Assembly: GCA_020002185.1 (NCBI GenBank)
Contig: CM034532.1
Location: 51,878,702-51,942,701, forward strand
Source: Paraescarpia echinospica
Lineage: Eukaryota; Annelida; Polychaeta; Sabellida; Siboglinidae
DNA: 64,000 bases
Reading direction: 5' to 3'
How positions within the stretch are numbered: the first letter of the stretch is position 1; each line of letters begins with the position of its first letter. The notes under the pieces were generated by a model. It did no database searches. It was not told where the DNA came from and was given only the letters and a program-made list of their open reading frames with translations. Both the position numbers and the translations under genes were made by a program. Shown here piece after piece: positions 33,101-45,100 of the stretch.

Positions 33101-36100
33101 CTATCTGCCTGTTCCAACCTTCACCTATTCTGTCTTCCTTTCCTGATCTCCCTGTTCCAACATCAACCTATCCCATTCTCTCTTCTTTTCCCTATCTCTG
33201 TTCAACCTCCACCTATTCTGTCGTCTTCCTTTTCATATCTCTTTGTTCAGTCTACCTATTCTGTCTTCCTTTCCCTATCTCCCTGTTCCAACATCCACCT
33301 ATTCTGTCTTCCTTTTCCTATCTGCCTGTTTCAACCTCCATCTATTATGTTTTCCTTTCCATATCTGCCTGTTCCAACCTCCACCTATTCTGTCTTCCTT
33401 TCCCTATCTGCCTGTTCCAACCTCCACCTATTCTGTCTTCCTTTTCCTATCTGCCTGTTCAACCTCCACCTATTCTGTCTTCCTTTCCATATCTCTTTGT
33501 TCAGTCTACCTATTCTGTCTTCCTTTCCCTATCTACCTGTTCCAACCTCCACCTATTCTGTCTGGTGGAGGTTAGAACTGGCAACTCAGATCACTCTATG
33601 CTGCAGTTGCTTCCCTTGTATCAACAAAAACTAATGGGATGCCGAATCTGTAGACATGTTGAAAGCCTGTATGGACTGGATGGACTAGCATGTTTTTCTA
33701 GATTCAAGTGCAGTACAGAGAGTTCCTTCATATTCCTAACTAGGCATCAAAATCTCCAACCAGCTCGAGTGGACTCTCAACACCAAGCGCAGCCAGAACA
33801 AGTGCTGCCAAAGGAACTATTTTGTGAGGAAGCTAAGAAAATTCAATGTGTGTAGGACAATTAGTCATCTGTTCTACCAGTGCATTGTCCAGTCAGTCCT
33901 GTGCTACTGTTTAGTTTGCTGGGGTGGAAGTGCTGCTCAATCGCGTTATCAGGTCAGCCAGTAGACTATTGGGGTGACGCTACCAACTGTGGATGAACTG
34001 TATGAAACATGTGACTAAGAAGACAGCAGAAATAATAAAAGACCCATCCCACCCACTGCACGAGTTCCATTATGTTGCTCAATCTGGCTCTATTGGAAAG
34101 GGCACGAACCAACCGGTATCGAAACACCTTCCTGCCAACCTCCATCCAACTGCTGAATGCGAGGTCTAGGAGAGGGAGGTGAACGGGGATGGTGGAGCGA
34201 TTTCAATGATTACAATGGTGGAAACTTGGATTCAGAAGTTCGCGTTGTCCGGTCAGTCAGTAAAACCATTGGGTGACACTACCAAGTATGGATGAACTCT
34301 ATGAAGCATCTGTGATGACAAACTTATATTATGATTTAGTAACAACGTGATAGTAATGTCATGATTGGCCAATAAGTACATCACTAAACTTAATCAGCTT
34401 TAAATGTACTAATATTTTTGAGTTAAAGTGTGAGTTTTTACCACATGAATTTCCATTTGTGGACAAATAAAGGTTATTGTATTGTATTGTATCTGCTTCA
34501 TCTCCCTGTACCTGTAGAATCTGCTTGTCAATGGGCATCGCAGGCTTTGATGGTTTCAATAACCGTCCATCTGCAGTGATCAGTCTGGAAAAATTAAACT
34601 AAAATATGAACGAACACATTTGAAATAAAGAATTATATAATTACTGATTTTTAATCTAACCAAAATTCTCACTACGAAACAATGGTTTCATCAGAATTGA
34701 ACATTTCGTCTAACAAAGGTAACTACAGCAACACGTTAAATGATTTCTGTTAATACCTTGCATCAATGTTGGCAATGACACAGAGAAACACATCTGAACA
34801 ATGTTTTTCATCTTACATAACTGCAATGGTGGCTGTTGGCTGGTATGAGAACCCCAGTTGTCCAGTGTATACCTGCCAACTATACTGGAATTTCTGGGAG
34901 TTTCCTTGATTTTGGGTGTACCTCCCGGTCTCCCAGGCAAATTTCCTGGACTTTCGCTTCAAATCTCCAATAGCACCCCCACCATCACTGTGTTTGACAC
35001 AGCGCGACATGACGGAACATGTGGTGAACTGCTGAATTTCTGGTGAAAAATCTCCAACAGCACCCCCCCATCTTCCGATGTCAAGATCCATGACAGCGTG
35101 AAGAAACAGCGCTATACGGGAAGCAAGCTGAACCGCTTATCAATCTCCAAGATTTCCAAAAAAATGTTGGCCAGTATATGATTCCATCAGTGAAATAAGA
35201 AAGGAGGCATAAGTGTAACAGATTACTCGAGCCTCTGAGGATACTAGAGACTGACCGGTGGATGAGTGAGACATTGCTGAGACCGATGCGGTCACCCACT
35301 CCGACTGGACCGGTGCTCAGTAGGGTGATCACAGCCTGCACCTGGGGGTTCAACTCTGTCGAATCTACAAGCAACAACATGTCACGTCGACACATTGTCT
35401 GCAGTTAATTATCCTAACACCGATATTTGTTACCTTGTTCAGACACCGATGTGTGTCATCCTATGCTAGCATGTCAGCTTATCATGGTACTAATGTTTGT
35501 CAGCCTATCCAGACACTTGAGTCTGTCAGCCTATCTGGACACGTGTGTCTGTCAGCCTATCTGGACACCTGTGTCTGTCAGCCTATCTGGACACTTGTGT
35601 CTGTCAGCCTATCTGGACACTTGTGTCTGTCAGCCTATCTGGACACGTGTGTCTGTCAGCCTATCTGGACACGTGTGTCTGTCAGCCTATCTGGACACTT
35701 GTGTCTGTCAGCCTATCTGGACACTTGTGTCTGTCAGCCTATCTGGACACCTGTGTCTGTCAGCCTATCTGGACACCTGTGTCTGTCAGCCTATCTGGAC
35801 ACTTGTGTCTGTCAGCCTATCTGGACACGTGTGTCTGTCAGCCTATCTGGACACCTGTGTCTGTCAGCCTATCTGGACACTTGTGTCTGTCAGCCTATCT
35901 GGACACCTGTGTCTGTCAGCCTGACACTTGCTGGTATGGTGCATCATATGAACCTGCATGTGTATGTGTGTGCATGCATGCATGCATATATGTGTAGTTG
36001 TAGGTAAAGTGTTTCACTCACTTCCAGGGTTGCCCGGCTGTTTGCCGGTCGTCCAGAAGTTGTCTTTGAATGGAGCCAACCCCAGAGCATCGGCAAACAT

Positions 36101-39100
36101 GGATGTGTGTCCAATCTTGTACTGCTGGTGGCTGGACAGGTAGTCACCACTCACACGCACCTACAACACACCTGACAGGTGAACAGGTAGTCGCCACTCA
36201 CATGCACCTACAACACACCTGACAGGTGAACAGGTAGTCACCACTCACACGCACCTACAACAAACCTGACAGGTGAACAGGCAGTCATCACTCACACGCA
36301 CCTACAACACACCTGACAGGTGAACAGGTAGTCACCATTCACACACACCTACAACACATCTGATAGGAGAATAGGTAGTCACCACTCACACGCACCTACA
36401 ACACACCTGACAGGTGAACAGGTAGTCACCATTCACATGCACCTACAACACATCTGATAGGAGAACAGGTAGTAACCACTCACACGTGCCTACAACACAC
36501 CTGACAGGGAAACAGGTAGTCACCAGTCACACGCACCTACAACACACCTGACAGAAGAACAGGTAATCACCACTCACCCACACCTACAACCAGACTTACC
36601 TGGGAGACTGCAGGAACTTGTAAACTGGCCAGCAGGTGTCGAGGGAGGGCCATGCAGTACTGTAGCTGTATGCCATAGCGGGAGGCAGCTTCCCCCATCT
36701 GCTGCAGCCACTGATTCCCCATTGACAGGTCTGTGTAGAGGGGGCGGATCTTCTCAGACTGGTAGTTGAGGAAGTCCTGTTAACACAAACTTTGATTGCT
36801 GTAGCTATCTGACATCGCATGGCTGTCAAGTTTAATATCACTTAGAAAATGGAAGGCTATGTTTAAAGATGATAAACAAATGTAGCAGAGAAACTATTCT
36901 AACTGTGAAATACTAAAACCTTTACATATATACCTTGTGAAGTGTAAAGCACTTTGAGCAGTCCTAAGGACTGGATACTGCACTACGTAAGGACTTACCT
37001 TTACTTTTCTCCTTTAATGTAGACACTATTCTAAATCCGATGACTATCTAGAGCATTTTACATAATATCACATGGACTGTGATATGCTAGAAAATATCCA
37101 ATTACACCTTCAACATTTTACAGTTTTTCACAACAGAGCTGGGGTGTAGAGAAACACTGACCTGCTCATAGACAACCATGCCCCACTGGAGAGCTGAGGA
37201 GAACAGGTAGTCCCAGAAACTCTGAAACAAACACCTCACTGTGACACACAAACACCTCATTGCGAAACACAAACACCTCACTGTGATGCACAAACACCTC
37301 ACTGTAAGACACAAACACCTCACTGTGGTACACAAACACCTCACTGCGAAACACAAACACCTCACTGTGAAACACAAACACCTCACTGTGAAACACAAAC
37401 ACCTCAATGTGACATACAAACACCTCACTGCAACACATAAACACCTCACTGTGACACACAAACACCTCACCATGAAACACAAACACCTCACTGCAACACA
37501 CAAACACCTCACTGCGACATACAAACACTTCACTGCAAAACACAAACACTTAACTGTGACACACAAACACCTCACTGTGAAACACAAACACCTCACTGTG
37601 ACATACAAACACTTCACTGCAACACACAAACACTTAACTGTGACACACAAACACCTCACTGTGATACACAAACACCTCATTGTGAAACATAAACACCTCA
37701 CTGCGAAACACAAACACCTCACCACGACACACAATCACCTCACTGCGACACACAAACCACAAACACCTCACTGCGACACACAAACACCTCACTGCGACAC
37801 ACAAACACCTCACTGCACAAACACCATCAGTGGGTGTTGTCTTACTTGGTCATTGGGAATGGAGTTTCCGCCGTCCATCAGGAATGTAAACTTGCCACCA
37901 TTCTCCTTGGCATAAACAACTTGATGAGACCTGTCAACACATTTCGTTCAACAATACATCTGGATTCTAATGAAATGTGAGGTGTCTTTAAATGCAATGG
38001 GTGAAATTTTATATTCTGTTGCCAAATTGTAGTTCTGTTTAATCTGCAAAAAGGGACCATTTCTCATTTATAATGAGCGCATAAGGAAAATTAATCATTA
38101 AATAGAATTCATTATTAAAATTAAGGAGCTCTTTCAAAATGCAAAAAGCCACCGCCACCGAGGTCAATTACGTGACAGTTTATAGTATACAAGATGTACA
38201 ATCATTGTTAATTATAAAGAGCAAAATTCATTGTAAAGAGAAAAATCGGGTGTACGAGCTCATGAGAATGATAGTGAAATAGTTGCTTGGGATCTTACTG
38301 TCCGGTATCAATGTGATACATTTATCAACTGACCAGTATCTGCTGTGGGCAACCACTGGCAACTGTGTCCGGTTGTAGATGTACCTAAAAATGACCAACA
38401 CACAAATGGTCAAACCAACCCGCAAACAGACATTATCAACTCGCTTCTAGAAACACAATAACACAGATTGGAAACAGTACACAAGACATAGCATTACCAT
38501 TCAGCTAGAATATCTAAGCAGTTTCGACAACATATACCGGTAAGTATGTCTATTTTTGTCTACTGCTATTAATGTTTGACTAAGTTATAGGTGGGACATT
38601 TTCAAATGATTCATATTTTTAAAGATTTCAGGAGATATGTTGCAAATGTTTCAATGCAAATTAATTATACGTATGACAGTAAGTGGTTAGTTAGTTCTCA
38701 TGGTTATTTCATGAAGAAAAAGTAGTTATTTCAAAAAGAAAAAGTAGTTATTTCAAAAAGAAAAAAGTAGTTGGATGTATAAATTGGTGCACTGTGCCAA
38801 ATACATCTGATGGCTTTCATCACACATGAAAGCAAGTATCATCTCACCAAGATAATCAATAGGACATACTCAGACAAGGAGCATGACAACGTCTAGGTCT
38901 ACACATAATACAAGCAGATACTGAGTTCTCATGCATTATATATTACTTCATTATGTGAACAGGCACAAAAGCAGCCACTCAAAGACAATTTAATACTGAC
39001 ACTGTACATTATTCATGCGTTCTGAGACAGCACCAAGACTCCAGGACCTGCCAGTTACAGACAAACCTCATCAGCCACAGCCACATTCGGCCAGTACCAC

Positions 39101-42100
39101 ATCATTATGTAGCCATAACCAGGTGTAGCCACAAATACTTTTAATGCCACAAACACCAACCACATATAGCCACAACCACATATAGCCACAACCACATATA
39201 GCCACAACCACATATAGCCACAACCACATATAGCCACAACCACATATAGCCACAACCACATATAGCCACAACCACATATAGCTGCTACCACATACAACCA
39301 CAAGCACATATAGCCACAACCACATATAGCTGTTACCACATACAACCACAAGCACATATAGCCACAACCACATATAGCTGTTACCACATACAACCACAAG
39401 CACACATAGCCACAACCACATATATCTGCTACCACATACAACCACAAGCACATATAGCCACAACCACATATAGCTGTTACCACATACAACCACAAGCACA
39501 TATAGCCACAACCACATATAGCTGTTACCACATACAACCACAACCACATATAGCCACAACCACATATAGCTGCTACCACATACAACCACAAGCACATATA
39601 GCCACAAGCACATATAGCTGTTACCACATACAACCACAAGCACATATAGCCACAAGCACATATAGCTGTTACCACATACAACCACAACCACATATAGCCA
39701 CAACCACATATAGCTGCTACCACATACAACCACAAGCACATATAGCCACAACCACATATAGCTGCTACCACATACAACCACAAGCACATATAGCCGCTAC
39801 CACATACAACCACAAGCACATATAGCCACAACCACATATAGCTGCTACCACATACAACCACAAGCACATATAGCCACAAGCACATATAGCCACAAGCACA
39901 TATAGCTGCTACCACATACAACCACAAGCACATATAGCCACAACCACATATAGCTGCTACCACATACAACCACAACCACATATAGCTGCTACCACATACA
40001 ACCACAAGCACATATAGCCACAACCACATATAGCTGCTACCACACACAACCACAAGCACATATAGCCACAACCACATATAGCTGCTACCACATACAACCA
40101 CAAGCACATATAGCCACAACCACATATAGCTGCTACCACATACAACCACAAGCACATATAGCCACAACCACATATAGCTGCTACCACATACAACCACAAG
40201 CACATATAGCCACAACCACTTACACCCACAACCACATATAGCTGCTACCACATACAACCACAAATATACCTGTATGATATGGTATTTGATGACCAACAAT
40301 TGTGGACAAACAGCCTAGCCAGAGAGGTCAGAAGGGGACAAAGTTCGACAAACACACCTCAGATCACGACACTGCCACTTACCTCAGTCCATGTGGGAAC
40401 ACGGATGGCATAGGTTCCCAGGCTATAGTAGCACCATAGCCAACACCATCCTCATAATACCACCAGTCATCATACTGGAGATATCTACAAGTACAACATC
40501 ACTAGTAGCACTGTTGTCAACATTAAACAAGATTTAACAACATTGCCACCCAAGGCTACAAGCTCCAGATGGCTTGCACACAAGAAAGCCTTTGGCTTAT
40601 CATAGTCCAACAATTTTCCACCTACCGGTATGTATAACCCTCATCCGATAATTGTCAATTTTATTTTTGAACATATTCACACTGCTAGCATTAACACAAT
40701 CATTAGATAATTTGTTCTGGTCATTATTGTCCTCTGTGACAATGCAAACTTTCTCATATCCAAAATACACTGTTCCCTAACTAATGCTGTATTGTGCCCT
40801 CTGGTTCTACTGCCTTCTTGATGTTTGAAGAAAATATTTCTATTAGTATCTTCATAACCATCCAATATTTTTAAAATGTCTATTTGGTCTTAAATAGAAT
40901 ACTGTCAATGTAATATCATCAATCATAATACTGGAGATATCTACAAAGATTACAAATACACCATCACCAGTACCCATGTAATCAATACAGTCAATGTAAT
41001 ACCATTGGTCAACATAATACAGATATCCATAAGTACACTAGGAGCAGTGTAGCTGTCAGCTGCAATTAGTATCATATCAGTAAAATGTAGGTAACATAGA
41101 TTTCTGACATAGAATATGATTTGACAAGTACTACATTGAACATTGACGTTGTATGCATCATACATGATACCCGTCCCAGGCAGTCAGGTAACTGTCAGTG
41201 ACAAGCTTTGCTTTCTACAGCAAACATCTTGTTATAAATCTCCTCTGACGTTCCACAGTGTCATCTAACTAAAGGTGGAACTGCACCTACTTGTAGGGTA
41301 TTCCAAACTCTGTGGCATACTTGTGCACGCCAAGTAACGTCTCTTCATAGTTCATACCAGGCTCGGTATGGTGATAATAGTAGCTACCTACCAACAGTAA
41401 ACAGTTCATACCAGGCTCGGTATGGTGATAATAGTAGCTACCTACCAACAGTAAACAGTTCATGCCAGGCTCGGTATGGTGATAATAGTAGCTACCTGCT
41501 AAAAGTAAACAGTTCATACCAGGCTCGGTATGGTGATAATAGTAGCTACCTACCAACAGTAAACAGTTCATGCCAGGCTCGGTATGGTGATAATAGTAGC
41601 TACCTGCTAAAAGTAAACAGTTCATACCAGGCTCGGTATGGTGATAATAGTAGCTACCTACCAACAGTAAACAGTTCATGCCAGGCTCGGTATGGTGATA
41701 ATAGTAGCTACCTGCTAAAAGTAAACAGTTCATACCAGGCTCGGTATGGTGATAATAGTAGCTACCTACCAACAGTAAACAGTTCATACCAGGCTCGGTA
41801 TGATGATAATAGTAGCTACCTACCAATAGAAACTGTTCATACCAGGCCCAGTATAATAAAAATAGACACTAACCCACCTGCCCCTCCATTAATCAGACCA
41901 TATTAGTCAATAATTTGACAAATTATCTTTCAGAGCCATGTTCCCACAGTTAGACCTGTTTATAAACAACATCGTCACTGACACTGTAACAGACAGTATG
42001 TCAACAATAGTGTTACTGACAGTGTCACAGGACTCTCTGTCAACAATATTTGTCAACAACTGTGTCACCAATGCTGTCAATGTTGTGTCACTGTCAGCAG

Positions 42101-45100
42101 TGCTCACCGTGGTCTGTGTAGTAGCCTATGTAGTTGACACTGAGGTCTTGGTCCCTGGCCGCTGTATCACGTCTGTTCCACTTCCGCATCAGTTGACCCC
42201 ATGCTGACATTGCCTACAAGAACCACAATGGGTCATTAAAGCGAGTTCATTAGTTGACCCCATGCTGACATCGCCTGCAAGAACCACAGTGGTCATTCCA
42301 ATGAGTTCATTAGTTGACCCCATGCTGACATCACCTGCAAGAACCACGGTGGGTCATTAAAGTGAGTTCATTAGTTGACCCCATGCTGACATTGCCTGCA
42401 AGAACCACGGTGGGTCATTAAAGCGAGTTCATTAGTTGACCCCATGCTGACATTGCCTACAAGAACCACAATGGGTCAATAAAGCGAGTTCATTAGTTGA
42501 CCCCATGCTGACATTGCCTGCAAGAACCATGGTGGGTCATTAAAGCGAGTTCATTAGTTGACCCCATGCTGACATCGCCTGCAAGAACCACAGTGGTCAT
42601 TCCAATGAGTTCATTAGTTGACCCCATGCTGACATCACCTGCAAGAACCATCGTGGTTGTTGCAGTGAGTTCGTTAGTTGACCCCATGCTGATATCGCCT
42701 GCAAGAACTACAGTGGTCATTATAGTGAATTCATTAGTGGACCCCATGCTGATGTCGCCTGCAAGAACTAGTGGTCGTTACAGTGAATTCATTAGTTGAC
42801 CCCATGCTGACATCGCCTGCAAGAACCACAGTGGTCATTACAGTGAGTTCATTAGTTGACCCCATGCTAACATCGCCTGCAAGAACCACAGTGGTCAATG
42901 CAGTGAGCTCATTAGTTGACCCCATGCTGACATTGCCTGCTAGATCCACAGTGGTCGTTACAGTGAGTTCAACATCAGGACACTTAACAAATGAAATAGT
43001 TAAACAGCGATCTCATTGTGCTTTTGAGACAAGACACAAACCTCAAAATGGGCCACTGAGGTATCAAGACTGACAGGATCAACTGGCTGTGACAGGGCTG
43101 TGACCGTCTACCTTCTAGTATCAACTAGCTTACACCCATCAATGTAAAGCCAGAGTGGCGCCCTCTGGACAGTGCCTCACCACATGGTTCGACCAGTAAC
43201 AAGAGTGAGCATTAAGCACAAAAGTCAATAACTTTAAATAAGTACATTTGTGTTTTTAAATGTAAATCAGAGGCCAATGGTGAAAGGAAGTGGATGAACA
43301 TAGCCAGAGCCAAATGAATGTCAGCCCACAGGAGGATGTACTGTTAGACTGCCCTAAGGTTAGCATATTATTATTAACGTATAAAAGCAAACTAAAATGA
43401 TGAAGACTTACCTGATTGATTCCCATGTCGCTGTACATTAGTATCGTGTCATACTGGAAGCCTGCTGGGATCTCCTGGACGTCTCCCATGATGCCCCAGG
43501 AGACCGCCTTATCCTTCTTGTTGAACCACAGAGAAGCGGCCATGAACTGACTGAAGGCTGATATGATGATGACGTTACCAGTTTTGTCAAAGAGCAGCAG
43601 AGGTCCTGACAACATGCCATCAGCCAGCACCATGCCCGCACTCCACCTGCAATACAGAAGTCCCAGGGACCATTTCACTAAGATAATGAGATCATAACTT
43701 CCAAAATTCATCATTAAACATAATCCTTTGTTACATTAGAGGGGCATTTTCGAAAAGCAGAACGCCACCGCTGTATCACTGAAGAAACCATTTGTGTGAC
43801 ACACTGGTGATTCGCTGCAAAAGTGTTCACAGTTGTGTCCAGGCCCCCTGTGTTGACAGTTTTCAGTATACAAGATCACTGTTAAAGGAAATAAAAATAA
43901 GGCATTAGCAAAAATCCTTTTTCCATGTGTACACAAAGTGTTGACAGTTTTCAGTATACAAGATCACTGTTAAAGGAAATAAAAATAAGGCATTAGCAAA
44001 AATCCTTTTTCCATGTGTACACAAAGTGTTGACAGTTTTCAGTATACAAGATCACTGTTAAAGGAAATAAAAATAAGGCATTAGCAAAAATCCTTTTTCC
44101 ATGTGTACACAAAGTGTTGACAGTTTTCAGTATACAAGATCACTGTTAAAGGAAATAAAAATAAGGCATTAGCAAAAATCCTTTTTCCATGTGTACACAA
44201 AGTGTTGACAGTTTTCAGTATACAAGATCACTGTTAAAGGAAATAAAAATAAGGCATTAGCAAAAATCATTTTTCCATGTGTACACAAAGTGTTGACAGT
44301 TTTCAGTATACAAGATCACTGTTAAAGGAAATAAAAATAAGGCATTAGCAAAAATCCTTTTTCCATGTGTACACAAAGTGTTGACAGTTTTCAGTATACA
44401 AGATCACTGTTAAAGGAAATAAAAATAAGGCATTAGCAAAAATCCTTTTTCCATGTGTACACAAAGTGTTGACAGTTTTCAGTATACAAGATCACTGTTA
44501 AAGGAAATAAAAATAAGGCATTAGCAAAAATCCTTTTTCCATGTGTACACAAAGTGTTGACAGTTTTCAGTATACAAGATCACTGTTAAAGGAAATAAAA
44601 ATAAGGCATTAGCAAAAATCCTTTTTCCATGTGTACACAAAGTGTTGACAGTTTTCAGTATACAAGATCACTGTTAAAGGAAATAAAAATAAGGCATTAG
44701 CAAAAATCCTTTTTCCATGTGTACACAAAGTGTTGACAGTTTTCAGTATACAAGATCACTGTTAAAGGAAATAAAAAAAGGTGTACACAAAGTGTTGACA
44801 GTTTTCAGTATACAAGATCACTGTTAAAGGCATTAGCAAAAATCCTTTTTCCATGTGTACACAAAGTGTTGACAGTTTTCAGTATACAAGATCACTGTTA
44901 AAGGAAATAAAAATAAGGCATTAGCAAAAATCCTTTTTCCATGTGTACACAAAGTGTTGACAGTTTTCAGTATACAAGATCACTGTTAAAGGAAATAAAA
45001 ATAAGGCATTAGCAAAAATCCTTTTTCCATGTGTACACAAAGTGTTGACAGTTTTCAGTATACAAGATCACTGTTAAAGGAAATAAAAATAAGGCATTAG

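Noticed and set aside
32216..33855. 472- and 355-codon plus-strand open frames
   Set aside because: They translate the 43-bp minisatellite in several frames at once; composition follows the DNA repeat and they lie antisense in an intron.
35427..37915. Frames of 100-224 codons in the 26-bp and 21-bp arrays
   Set aside because: Repeat artefacts; the real exons nearby lie on the minus strand with good splice sites.
38299..38333. Longer form of exon g ending at GTAAGA (38298)
   Set aside because: It has a better donor consensus, but joining it to exon h puts the conserved YAKENGG segment out of frame; the GTCAGT donor keeps all phases.
39055..40299. 414-codon minus-strand open frame (YVVAAICGCGYM repeats)
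   Set aside because: Unit length 48 bp without stops explains it; it is inside an intron with matching splice sites on both sides.
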